Source of the DNA: Chromobotia macracanthus
Taxonomy: Eukaryota > Chordata > Actinopteri > Cypriniformes > Botiidae
DNA length: 64,000 bases
Assembly (NCBI GenBank): GCA_036877525.1
Contig: JAZGTH010000071.1
Coordinates: forward strand, 3,048,001-3,112,000
Direction: 5' to 3'
The notes beneath the pieces were generated by a model. That model was not told the origin of the DNA, searched no databases, and saw nothing but the letters and a program-made list of their open reading frames with translations. The position numbers and the translations under genes are program-made. This document shows, piece after piece, positions 48,597 to 64,000 of the stretch. The first letter of the stretch is position 1; the number at the start of each line of letters is the position of its first letter.

Positions 48597-51500
48597 TGTT
48601 TCAGCAGTCACAGCTCATGTAGAGCCGGCCATTCACAGTGTGCTTTCTTTCAGAGATGTGAAATAAAAACTAATCATATCTGTTTTACTTGCTGGCCTAA
48701 CCTCTAAATAACTAAACTTACATCTATTCATTCCAGTGCGGATAAAATGAAAGACATTTTTAAGCTGAAAGCATCCGTTTCTGCTTTTAAAGATCTCATT
48801 TTTATGTGGAGTATGAGTTTATCACTGATGTATGTCTTAAAGGGTATGGGGGGGGGGTAGTTTAATTCCCAAAGACATCACAGATATCTTTCATTTAACT
48901 CATTAATATGTATAAGGGGCTGGTAGGAGGTCTTTGTGAGTCCAGAAATATGAGTAAACTTGTGAGATCTTGTGGTTGTGGTCTGTGGTTTGTTCTGACT
49001 GGCGTGCAAAACATCACGGTAAACCATCTAACCAAAGGTTAAAGTTCTGTTTGTAACAAACTTGTGCAATATCTCCTTAAATGGACAACTGGCTTCAAAA
49101 AAGGACAAAAACAAGTTCTTGCTAAAAGTGATTTGTGCTTTATCTGGTTTTGAATTTGCAACATGTTCTGCAACATGTGTGCGAGGATATTAATGTTGGC
49201 ATGTGGGATTCATGTGGGATGTATTTTCACAGTTTGAAACTTACAAAGAAACATGACACGAGAGCTTTGTGGTCCATCAAAACCAAGTGACGCCAAGAGG
49301 AGCTATTTCAGCTTGCCATTGCTTGTTTCTCGAAGTAAAACGAATACAAGCAAAGAACATAAACAAATGAAATAGGCCAGATGTGCGTTAAAAGAAAAAT
49401 GCACGTGCAAATGTACAATACCGTATAATTTATATCCAGCACTAATTGGGTTGTTGACTGTAGTTTTTCTAGAAACAGACTCTGTTCGACTTCATTAACT
49501 TTATATTAAACAAGACCTAAAGACAAGACTTCATTAAACAAGTGTTTGTTCTGGCTGGTTTCTATCTCAGATGTAAAGGGAGAGAGAGAGAGAAGCCAAT
49601 GAAGTGCTGGATCACATCAAGTTTCATTATTTCTGAAAACACTTCCTAGGGGGGATGTGTTTTGCATAACATTCCATTCCAGAGGGAACTGTAAACTTCC
49701 CAGCAGGAATTTTTGCCTGTTTAGCAACATTGAAATATTTTAAAGAGTTCTTAAAATGTTTCCTTGGGGTTCATCTTGTGGCTGCATGTCGTGGAGGAAT
49801 AAAAAAGCGCAAAATCTTTTAACGGCTTATTTATATTATTCACAAAATGTGACTTTAAATCAAGTTCCAAACAACAATTTTAGCTATGTTCAGAATTACA
49901 TCAGATTGCTCAGAAAAATGACAGACCCATGATTCTGGGTACAGAACACAAACACATTACACAGTAAAGTAGTTAGTACAAGCCTGTCACTAAAACCCAG
50001 GGATGAGGGGACCAATTTTTTCTGGTGGGCCTCCCTTTCAGTGCGTATAATGGGTAGACACTACCAGATGTCCTAAGTGCTAGGCAGCACTCCCCTTACA
50101 GGGCCTGGGAAAATGTGCACCCCCCCAGCCCCCAATGATGGCCCTGAATTAGGTGATATCATGTTTATTCACATTGCGGCTGTAATGTGAATAATAAAAA
50201 TATTGTTTTAAGAGGAAAGAGAGCGGCAAAATTTTTCCTGACAAGCACTTTTTGAGGTCCCTTACGTAACAGTGACAGAACAATTAAAATACAGTTTGTA
50301 TTGAGGCTGGCAAGATTTTCGCTTATGTCAGCAACGTGAGCTTCATGCTAAATGTCTTCACCGCTGTCTTGAAGTATGCAGTATGCATATGGAGGTCATG
50401 CAGTCACACTGAGGGTCAAAGCGTGTTCCGGTATTCATGCTGATATAGTATGCAAACCACTGCTTCCTGTGGAACAACATGAGTGATGTTACATATGATG
50501 GTATGCCACAAAAATCTTGCATGGAACATCAAACCTTTGCTGATTTGTAAAGCGGAACCGGAAGATACATGACGGTTATATAATCGACAGTTTTCTTTGT
50601 ATTAGGGCGGAAGACAGAGTTTCAGATGGGTCTCATTTGAAACAGGACTGGAGAACACAAAGGGCAGTGGATACTTGAGGTCATTTTGAAATAAAAATAG
50701 AGCACTTTCGTAGGCATGCATGCTTATCTATGTAGGGCAACGTATGCACAGGTATTATATTACATGCACTGGGATCTACATTGTGAAATATAATATTAGC
50801 TTTATTTCTATGTAAATTACTATATTAGTATATTAATTAGATTATATAATGTTATACTTGAGGTTAAGAGTTTGAGCAATAAGCAATAACAATATTAACT
50901 GTATCTGCAACGTACGTTTTGCTTAGCACTTAGTTTTTGTTAGACGTTTATAATGTAACGTGGGGAGTCAAAGTGTGTTTTAAGGACCGGTGTGTGGATG
51001 ATGAAAGGAATAAATATCAGACCAGCACTGATAAAAGAAAATGTTCAGACAGATTAAACACTCAATGTTGTTGCATGCTTTTCCTGTAAGACAGAAGTTC
51101 ATCATTCACACACAGTGGGGGAAGACAGATCTGTTAGGCAGTTGTGGTCATTCTGTGCTTATCTGTATCTGTGTGTATGTATAAAGAATGATATAACTCC
51201 CTTTGAAGCACCCAAAGAGTTATGCACTGTACACTAGGAGAGTAATGCAGCCGTTTTTTCTAACGTGTGAAACATGATAGTGTACAGTGAAGTTTATCTA
51301 TGCATGCAAGGGGACCAAGATTACCCTTACGTAACTTTTCGTAAGATGAACAAAACTGCACCTGACATTAAAGCTGTAATTTTTGCCTCTCTGTTTGAAA
51401 ACTGCAGGTTATTTACGTATTTACGAATGTCAACATCAGATGACGCCACTGTACATTTCAGATCCTAAAATTATAAATCCTTATAAACTTTTTAAACACT

Positions 51501-52806
51501 GATCTGTCATGTATTTCATGTTTTTATTTTAATAATTGGTTGCCGTTTTAAGAGACAAGTATTGAATTTGTAACTTTCTGAATGTTTTCTGCATGCATCA
51601 TCTATCTGGCCCAAAAGTTTGCGTGGGCACGTTCGAATGGACATAATGCTTCCGATGTACACACAAGTAAGGGAAACAACATAAAACACAAAACAGATCT
51701 TTTGAAAAACAAAGCAGCGTGGACGTTGTAAAAAAGCTGCTGATCATCCAGTGACTACACGAGAACATTGAGACCCTGGGTCATACTCCATCTGCTGAAC
51801 CGCAGGGTCTCCTCCATAAATATTCTGTTTTTCTCAAAACGACGACAAGATGAGCTTGTGCGGAGGCAGTTTGGGAGCCTTCACTCCATGCCAGGAAATG
51901 CTGCTGTCCCTAAGTGATTAAAAAAGCCAGGACTCATCACAAATCATTGTTGCTTTTGGTTTTCACTGAAGAGTTGCATAAGAGGGGTTTTTAAGAGGGC
52001 CCTGAGGTTACCACGTGTCATAGCCTTGTACAACATGTTCCCAAAAAAGCTTTTAAAATAATGGAGGATTTACAAGCTACATAAACGATGCATATTTCTC
52101 GTCATATTTAGTTCTGCAATAGTTCATTCATCTCAGCTAAGCAACATGATGGCAAAACATCAAAACAATGTAACTACCAATGAAGGCATTGGTCTCAGTG
52201 GCTTTAAATGTGTTGCTAAGTTGCTTTTGAGTGGTTGCTAGGGAGTTTGTGGTGATTGTAATAAGACAAGAAATAAAACTCTACAGACACAGACAGGAGG
52301 CAGCCGGGCACGTGAAAGATAAAAACTGCAGAAAAATGTCTCTTGAGTCACTGTGAAGATCTTCAAAGATGAATCACTTTAAACAGTCAGAAGTCAGAAG
52401 AGGACACAGCTAACAGGGATGAAATGGTCTCTGTAATTTTCCTGTTACACTGATAGTAGGTTCACAAGCGCACCATTACCACATAAGCGTCACTTTCGAT
52501 TCAAGTACATAGTTGTGCGTCCGTCAAACATTTTAACACAATGGAAACAATGATCAAGCAATTTAAACTTTGACCCGTAAAGCGCAAACTGAAGAATATC
52601 AGATAAATCGTTTCCTCACGCGTTTCCTGTGGCTGTCAAAATGGCATTGAGCGATTTCAATTTGATTTCAATTTTATGATTAAATGGGTGAAGAAACCCA
52701 TTCAACACTTACACTGAAGCAGGGACCCGAGTCATTTCTAGGGCCAAAATTAAATGCCAAATTTTGACTGCCAGAATCGGACTCACCTCCTTCTCCCTGT
52801 ATGGCT

Positions 52807-52825
52807 GGGGTGGGGGTGGGTGGGG
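52807..52825 (+). other. canonical G-quadruplex motif
   Basis: GGGGTGGGGGTGGGTGGGG has four G-tracts of three or more separated by single-T loops, the most stable parallel G4 arrangement. Confidence 0.8.
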
Positions 52826-53299
52826 TTCATAAGTATGAACCAATCGGGCAGCAGCCTCTCTAGCAGATCAACCAATCAATAGCAGGGCAGTCAAATTTGG
52901 CAGGCAGACAATTCAGTAAGTGACCATTCAACAACCATCTAGAACAGAATAGCAACCTCATAGCAACACGATATCAACCACTCGCAACAAGTCAACATGT
53001 TGTGGGGGTGAGTTTTGTGTGATCTTTCATTACAAACGTAAAAATGTATCTTCATTCTGCCATTTCCAAACAAAAACGCTTATACGTACAGCAGAGCGGA
53101 TAGCAATCATTTACTGCGAGCTTTTCAAAAAGATCCTCTTTTCTAAATTTAGCATGAAAGGGGATTTTAAAAGGATACAGATCCTTTAGTGGCCCTCCAT
53201 CTTTCCGAGAGAACATTGATCTATTCGCACCTCTGCCGTCCTCCTTTTTCCCAAAGGAGGATGAAAAAATATAACATCCCTCAAGGTAGCATCTGGATG

Positions 53300-53313
53300 G
53301 TTACCATGGCAAC
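53300..53313 (+). promoter_or_regulatory. RFX X-box
   Basis: GTTACCATGGCAAC fits the palindromic RFX consensus at both half sites. Confidence 0.5.
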
Positions 53314-53986
53314 AGCTCGTTATAGCTGGTAGGGAAAAATCAATGTAAGGCACTAAAAAAGGAACAAGGAACTCGATTTTGGATCGCTTGATCTTAATTG
53401 GCGGACGGAAATAAAAGGGAATGGTTTTCAGGGAACCTGAACGCAGGGTTCTGATTGGGTTCTAAAAGAACCGAGAAACATACAAAGTGGTTCATTCTGG
53501 TTCTGGAAAGGTGTGTATGAGTACCAGCTCATTTTAGTCCACTTTAACCATCTTGTAAACATTTGGGAAACAGCTTTTCCTGAAAACCAAAAATGAATAC
53601 ACCCCTCCACATTCCACTGGATTGTGTTGAAAGCTCTGTATGATGCTAACAGGGAAAGTGAAAATAAAATTATTAAAAGTGAAAGTGATGCTGCTACACA
53701 TACTTTTCGGAAAATTCCCCCAGTTCTTGGATTTTCCCATATCACTGTCCAAGATCCAAACACAGAAAACTGATTGTTTAAACAGATATTTATGAAAATG
53801 AAACCAATCTTCAAGATTTGAAACATAAACACTTTAAATAAGGTGTAGAGCACGTTTACAATATTTTTAAGTCCACAGTGTCTTCAACAAACAGTGAAGT
53901 GAAAAACAACAGAATGTACAGTAGACATCGACTGTACAGTGAATGTACAAAACAGTGCTTGGCTAACTTCAAATGTCAAAGTGTAA

Positions 53987-55028
53987 TTTATTCCTGATCA
54001 AAATGGCTATTCAACAAGGAAAATTATGTATTTACTTCTGAGGGTAAAATAAAGAGATCTTGGTGACATCAGCCGAAGAGGAAAGCGTTTCATATGCAAA
54101 ATGAAACATTATATTTGTTTACATGATATTTGTATGATAGATTATGAAGACAAAAGTATTTAAAATGAATGCACAGGTGAATCATGTACAACAGAACCAG
54201 GAGCATGTGTTTTGAAAGTAGTTACATCATTTTTAATGTCGTGTTCTTAAGTGCTATAACTGTATTTAACACTCTGTACCTTAAACACAAATACAAATAC
54301 AGAACAGATGGAAATGTCAGTTTTATAAGGACTACGTTCCTTTATCCTAATGCCTAAATGTGACCTGCACTGGCAAAATGAGTAGAAATAATTTCAAGTT
54401 TTCACAAAAATGAGCTCATTAAGCCCTTGTCTAGTGATCCCATTGCACTAAGTAACAGTTAAATATCTAAAATGATCTTTACTTGTAAATTTTTTCAGAG
54501 GTGTACCTTCCTAAATCTTTCCTTTGTTTTAATAATCCCTGAAACCTTTTTCTGCTCTCTTCTCGACAACTGGTGCTTCATTTTTTGTCCAATTTCAACA
54601 AATCATACATTTTAATGGAGAATGTAAAAATAACAAGAACTCATTTTTGAACATTCGCTCATTGCGACTCTTTTTGCCAGCACGGGTCACACACATTTAA
54701 ATCTATGATTTTAAATTTGTCGCACTTTCATTTTGACTTACAAAGTGGAAAACAATGTCCATCAATCACAATCACTGCTTAAAAGACAGCTGCCACTTCA
54801 AGAGAAACTTCTTGAAGGTCCAGTTTCCCTCTTTAGGGGATGCACACCAAACGAAGGACACGTTGATTGTCTGTAGCTGTGGAGAACACAGGTTCTCAAC
54901 CACCTGAGATTCTGTCACCTGCAGTGGTGACTGGAAAACTGCTCACCTGTTGCTCCAGCTCGAGGAAGATCCTGACTCTAAAAGCAGAGTGTCTAACTCC
55001 AAAACAGTTTGTGGAGTTCAAAATCAGT
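53987..55028 (-). other. vcam1: probable vcam1 3' UTR
   Basis: AT-rich DNA follows the vcam1 stop codon for about 1 kb to a candidate AATAAA (minus strand, 53992-53987). No reading frame is seen. Confidence 0.45.
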
Positions 55029-59956
<4,928 letters not shown>

Positions 59957-60055
59957 GCTGAGAAAACTTTCCTCTTTCCTTATTCACGTATGGGGAATAA
60001 ATCTCAAACTGAGCTCGGTCCTCTCCCGAATGAAGATTTATTTCGGGGGTGGGAT

Positions 60056-60334
60056 TCAACACGCCAGTACCCCCCGTAAGTACCCCCCTAAGTACCCCTG
60101 CCCGGTGACGTCATCAACCACGATAGTGAAAGTTGTTTCTCGGGCCCGCCGGCGGGCTCCCCCTGCTGTTCCTAACACAGGAAATTTATTTTCCGCAAAT
60201 ATAATAATATTTTCCCTGATGGACTGCTGATACTCCTTGATAAGATGCATATCCCTTTGAACCAGGTTACAATTGCTGCAGAAAGTCCCTTCATTCTTTC
60301 CCTTCACAAAGTGGACAAGCTTGGAGCAAAACAT
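60056..60334 (-). other. unassigned 92-codon open frame upstream of vcam1
   Basis: An open frame that starts MFCSKLVHFVKGKNEGTFC and has CxxC (FCSNCN) and an amphipathic segment, then an Arg-rich stretch. The first 55 residues look protein-like and the rest do not. I do not recognise it. It may be a decayed transposable-element coding fragment or a chance frame. It lies about 100 bp upstream of the vcam1 start codon on the same strand, so part of it may be vcam1 promoter. Confidence 0.3.
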
Positions 60335-61380
60335 TGTTTTTTCCCATTTTTTTTTCCATAAATGTTGAATTTACAAGAAGCCCTGCTCGGTTTGACCCAG
60401 TTTCGATTAAATAAATCACTAAACATTACGACTGCATTGTTTTTTATTAATTATTATGTATTAATATCCTCATTGGAAGAACTAAATATAACTTTTATAT
60501 ATTTAACTTTTATAACTATATATATATATTTTTTTATATGCGTTTTAATGTAGCTTTAAGTGTGCAAAGCACAAATAATGAAATGGTCGCGTATGATGTA
60601 TGATTTTTTGCGTGAAAACGTTTCCGTAACGTTTCCATTAATTAACAGAAACGTCACAGGTGTTGTTTTGATGTTCAGTTTTTAGACGTTGTATTAACGT
60701 TATTGCTTGGTTATAAGAACGTTATCCGAACATTGTTTTAATCCTGTAACGCTTTGAAACGCTCCACCAGCTACCTAAGGGTAACGTTTACGATATATAC
60801 GCTATATAACGTTAGAAAAGCGTTGCACTAACGTTACCGCAAGAACGTTTTTGCTATTTGTTTTATTTTTTATTATTTTTTATTATTGTCCTGGGTCAGG
60901 AGTCAGTTTCGTAATCCAGGTCATGTTTACTCGGGTTTGTTTTATAATAGAGAGAGTTATTATGTAACTGTCCCTTTAAGACAGGATGGCACTTCTCGGC
61001 GCCCAAGCTGAACCCGGGTTCAGACCCATTATTTGCTAATGAGGTTCACAATAGCTTAATGTTTTTTAATTGCTAGGGAACCATCAATCTGGACCCAACA
61101 GAGAAACGACTTTTGACATTTCTCCAGCCCTGGATAAAATGAAAGATCACGTGATTAAAATGAAAGGCTTTGTGAACATTTTGGCATGAGCTACAAGGCA
61201 TTGTATAAATGTTGATATAACCTTCTCTAAATGGCCTGAGGTTTCTCAAAATATGAGCAATTTCAGCACAAGCAGACAACATTGCAATACATTTCTACAA
61301 TAATAATGTTGCATAAAGGCATATTGACATCATTCATATTTTAAAGTGCACCCAAGATGAAAAACAACACAGTGAGCTTG
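60335..61380. other. intergenic DNA between vcam1 and gpr88
   Basis: Contains one MITE copy (60613-60855), short (TA) tracts and no exon. Confidence 0.6.
60613..60855 (-). mobile_element. MITE-like element, CpG-rich copy
   Basis: Family words are intact in their CpG form: AACGTTTCCATTAATTAAC, TAACGTTATTGCTTGGTTAT, AAGGGTAACGTTTACGATAT, CTAACGTTACCGCAAGAACG. About 18 CpG in 243 bp, against two in the 12214-12529 copy. The outer termini are not clear. Confidence 0.7.
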
Positions 61381-61394
61381 ACATCGTTTTCCCA

Positions 61395-61661
61395 TTTATT
61401 TGAACACATTCATAAACATGTCTTCATATTGTTTTATAAAAGTTGCCTTCGCAGCTCTGCAAAAACCACTTCACGTGTCGAAAGTCACAATTTGTCTTAC
61501 AAAAACGAGAACCTCCGCTTTACAAAACATGCATGCGAAACATGCATGCACTTCACATGCATGCATTTTGCATGCATGCATGTCAAATGCATGCGGTGTA
61601 TATTCACTGACAGATTGCAGAAGCTTCTTGGACGTGAAGTCCGGGCGCACCGGTTCAGGGT
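61395..61661 (-). other. gpr88: probable gpr88 3' UTR with UGCAUG cluster
   Basis: Runs from the stop codon to a candidate AATAAA at 61400-61395 on the minus strand. Between about 61527 and 61600 the transcribed strand carries seven overlapping or adjacent TGCATG hexamers in ATGCATGC-type repeats. UGCAUG is the RBFOX recognition element. Confidence 0.55.
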
Positions 61662-62720
61662 TCAGTTCACGTCCCCCAGAAAAGCCCTGCGGCTGTTCTG
61701 TCGTGGGAAAATGTGCGAGATGGTGCCGACCGCGGGTTCGACACCCACTGTTGACCCCCGCAGGAAATCTCCTCTCATCACAGACCTGAACGACTTCCTG
61801 AACTCCTCGTTTTTCCAGGTGTACAGGAAGGGATTGGACACGAATATCGTGCAGAAGACGATCCACGCCGATGTCCAGAGGACCACGGACACGGGTGCGA
61901 ACAGTCCGGCGACCAGAACCCACAAGACGGGTTCGGTCGTGACGATGAATATGAAGCACACGGCGAGGACGTAGAAACCGAGACGCTTGTCTTTCCTCGG
62001 GAATGAATAGGGAAGATTGTTCACGATCTGGAAATTCAAAATGCTGACTCTTTTCACGCTTATCTGCACCCGGCGGAAGATCTTCAGGTAGCAGTACACG
62101 ACGACCACAGTCTGTCCGATGATGGTGACCGCCAGAGTGCCGGCGGCGAACGGACTGGACGAGACCGACACCGACGTCCCCTTGTCGAAGGATGCTGGTG
62201 CTGATGCTGCGTCCTCCGCATCCCTGCATCTCTCCGGTGGGTACCGGAACGACGCGAGCCAAGGAAACAGAGAGCCCAGCGAGATGAGCCACGACCCGGC
62301 GATCATCCATTCCGTGTTTCTCTTCTGATACAGAGTTTGGTACACCGCGGGGGTTTTGGTGATCAAGACATACCGGTTCACCGCAATAAGCGAATGGGAA
62401 AGCAACGACACCGTGATTCCCAGAAACAACAGCGCTTCTTTGAACGCCTGGTACCCGAGCACCAGGAACCTCCCCGTGGAGGCGGTCACCGCTTCGTGGG
62501 GCATCCAGAAAGCGCACACCAACAAATCGGCCACGCAGCCGTTCACGATGAACGCGTTGCTGGCCGTGCGGAGCTTCTTAAACGTTACGACCAGATAGAT
62601 GACAAGAAGGTTGAGGATGGTGCCCAGGACGCACATGAAGGAGTAGATCGCGGCGAGCGATATGCGCGATCCGCGTCCCAGCGCGCATTCAGACAGCGGC
62701 GCGTCCGTGGCGTTTGGCAT
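61662..62720 (-). CDS. gpr88: gpr88, orphan class A GPCR, single coding exon
   Basis: A 352-residue seven-helix orphan receptor; GPR88 in mammals is enriched in striatal neurons. Identity rests on SNAFIVNGCVADLLVCAFWMP in helix 2, TVSLLSHSLIAVNRYVLIT (NRY in place of DRY, as in mammalian GPR88), YQTLYQKR, RRVQISVKRVSILNF in loop 3 and NPFLYTWKNEEFRKSFRSV at helix 7/8. I chose the ATG at 62720 (MPNAT..., with an N-glycosylation site) because the length before helix 1 fits and an upstream uORF would favour reinitiation there. An in-frame ATG at 62780 would add 20 residues and has a purine at -3, so it remains possible. The third intracellular loop lacks the long Ala/Pro/Gly insert of the human protein. 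Confidence 0.95.
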   Translation of the reverse strand: MPNATDAPLSECALGRGSRISLAAIYSFMCVLGTILNLLVIYLVVTFKKLRTASNAFIVNGCVADLLVCAFWMPHEAVTASTGRFLVLGYQAFKEALLFLGITVSLLSHSLIAVNRYVLITKTPAVYQTLYQKRNTEWMIAGSWLISLGSLFPWLASFRYPPERCRDAEDAASAPASFDKGTSVSVSSSPFAAGTLAVTIIGQTVVVVYCYLKIFRRVQISVKRVSILNFQIVNNLPYSFPRKDKRLGFYVLAVCFIFIVTTEPVLWVLVAGLFAPVSVVLWTSAWIVFCTIFVSNPFLYTWKNEEFRKSFRSVMRGDFLRGSTVGVEPAVGTISHIFPRQNSRRAFLGDVN

Positions 62721-62748
62721 GATGGAAGAGAAGCGCATGCATCTGATT

Positions 62749-62799
62749 TCATCCGATCTCCTCGTCCGATCGCATCTCATCGCAGCTGAAGTCTCCCAT
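62749..62799 (-). other. 16-codon uORF upstream of gpr88
   Basis: ATG at 62799 in strong context (A at -3, G at +4) opens a 16-residue frame that stops with TGA at 62751-62749. It overlaps the in-frame extension start at 62780 in another register and ends 28 bases before the ATG at 62720. Confidence 0.6.
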
Positions 62800-62873
62800 T
62801 ATGTGGCTAAAATGGTGAGACGCGTAGGAGAGCGCAGCCCCCCTTTGGCGACTTCCTTTGGTGAGGAAAATGG

Positions 62874-62880
62874 CTTTATA
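62874..62880 (-). promoter_or_regulatory. gpr88: TATA box of gpr88
   Basis: The minus strand reads CACATATAAAGCC. A start about 30 bp downstream would be near 62845, giving a leader of about 45 nt before the uORF. Confidence 0.5.
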
Positions 62881-62899
62881 TGTGCGGCTTCATCTCGCC

Positions 62900-63133
62900 C
62901 GAGGAGGCGTGAGATCAACAAGAGCCCACGCTTCATTCTCACGTGTCCGCGTTATTTACACTGAGCACAAACACATTCATCATGAACACGAACCCATTGA
63001 CAACCTCCAGTAAACACTTTCAGTTGTTCTTAAATTCATTTTTGATTGCACAAACTACAGATGATGTTGCCTACCAAAATACAAATCTGCCTATATGTGC
63101 ATATATATGGATACGTGTGTATATGTGTATTAT

Positions 63134-63205
<72 letters not shown>

Positions 63206-64000
63206 GTGCAGCCATGTATATATTCAAAAGCAGACACTGCAGCTTCATCATTGCATTGAAAGGTGCATTCAACCCACAAACCCAATTAAAGATATTACAC
63301 CTTTGGCAGCTGTAGCAATGAAGAGTGCTTAATATAATATGTCAGACAGTCTTCTGAGACTAAGAGCAACAAAATAAACAACGCATTTTGAAATGCTTGC
63401 TAAATTCAATGACTCAGTTGTCACAGCTGCCTATAAAGTGCCTTGATCCTCACACTTCACTGTGATGCGTCTGATGACAACAAGTGTTTATTTGGCCACA
63501 TGTCGGACAAACAGCACAATACCATCTTGTCGACTGTATAAGACTAATTGGGCATCTGATGCTTTTTAATGAAGACAAAAACAACGTTCGTTCCCGCATG
63601 ATTTATGCTGTCAAAACGTGTTTATTTTGTTCTGGTCTTTGAAAGCATGTTTACACTGTAAAATAATCATGTACAACCCAGTACTTTGTATTTTCCTGCT
63701 CACTGACTACCGTTCGTGAATAGCAAATGCTTGTTCTACAGTAACTTTGTTAGATTTGTTTACACACAGTTTCAAAAATATATACTTTTATATAAGCAAG
63801 AGGGGGGGAGCTTACAGCAGGTACAACTGTAACTTTATATATGTATATATATAGCCTATATCAAAGAGGTAGAATACACCAATCCAATAAGAGTCTCCCA
63901 TAATGTATATACTGTACACAGATCATAACACCGTACGGAATGTACATAATGCTACAAGGTGAAGATGAATACAGAACAGTCATTAGTTATTAACAGGAAC
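62900..64000. other. DNA upstream of gpr88
   Basis: GC-rich for the first 40 bp, then AT-rich. Holds an (AC) microsatellite at 63137-63203 and no supportable exon. Confidence 0.6.
63137..63203 (+). repeat. (AC)n microsatellite
   Basis: About 33 uninterrupted AC units. Confidence 0.95.

Larger units (their letters stand above)
47564..53980. other. intergenic DNA between slc30a7 and vcam1
   Basis: No supportable exon. Notable sites: a CTCF-like motif at 47982-47997, RFX X-boxes at 48583-48596 and 53300-53313, a run of nine G near 48850, a GA repeat at about 49580, GTTGCTAGG-type repeat remnants at about 52200-52260, and a canonical G-quadruplex at 52807-52825. EXTL2, expected here from human gene order, is not seen. 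Confidence 0.6.

Noticed and set aside
46753..54800. extl2 between slc30a7 and vcam1
   Set aside because: Expected from human gene order, but no frame shows a glycosyltransferase DDD-type motif or other EXTL2 segment; recorded as an absence instead.
61471..62517. 348-codon minus-strand frame overlapping gpr88
   Set aside because: It is a shifted register of the same strand through the GC-rich gpr88 exon; the gpr88 frame contains all recognisable GPCR motifs.

Overview
The window is nuclear genomic DNA from a teleost fish, most likely a cypriniform (carp/minnow/danio group). It has spliced genes with GT-AG introns, AT-rich intergenic DNA full of short inverted-repeat elements and microsatellites, and no operons, CRISPR arrays or recognisable tRNA/rRNA genes. 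The s1pr1 protein reads very close to what I remember of the zebrafish protein, including its start at MDDLIARHYNF. Exon boundaries were read by eye from splice signals, reading-frame phase and recalled family sequences; no alignment was run.

Six protein-coding genes are supported. In order: (1) zbtb37, minus strand, only the first coding exon (BTB/POZ domain), running off the left edge, with a 5' UTR exon and a CpG-rich promoter at about 1.0-1.8 kb; (2) s1pr1, minus strand, an intronless coding exon at 4489-5577 with an upstream non-coding exon near 6.3-6.5 kb; (3) dph5, plus strand, seven coding exons between 27.3 and 33.3 kb; (4) slc30a7 (ZnT7), minus strand, eleven coding exons from 46.5 down to 35.4 kb, convergent with dph5; (5) vcam1, minus strand, eight exons from 59.96 down to 55.03 kb, six Ig domains; (6) gpr88, minus strand, a single coding exon at 61.66-62.72 kb. 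The genes do not act in one pathway: they are a transcription factor, a lysophospholipid receptor, a diphthamide methyltransferase, a Golgi zinc transporter, a cell-adhesion receptor and an orphan neuronal GPCR. What joins them is ancient synteny. From general knowledge, human 1p21 carries GPR88-VCAM1-EXTL2-SLC30A7-DPH5-S1PR1 with the same relative orientations. Here EXTL2 is missing from its expected place, and zbtb37 lies beyond s1pr1.

Between genes: 6.5-27 kb is a gene desert holding at least twelve copies or fragments of one short inverted-repeat (MITE-like) family. More copies sit in slc30a7 and vcam1 introns and next to gpr88. A TTCA-type tetranucleotide array of about 0.8 kb lies about 230 bp upstream of the slc30a7 start codon. 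The interval 47.6-54 kb has no gene but holds a CTCF-like site, two RFX X-boxes and a strong G-quadruplex motif.

The observations most worth checking are: CTCF-like motifs whose orientations would place a domain boundary at the slc30a7 5' end, one of them lying across a slc30a7 3' splice site; a pair of opposed ZNF143-type motifs at the zbtb37 promoter; a strong-context uORF before gpr88 and a UGCAUG cluster in its 3' UTR; and the six-domain vcam1 whose fourth domain has lost the acidic integrin-binding loop. I found no convincing new multi-gene system.
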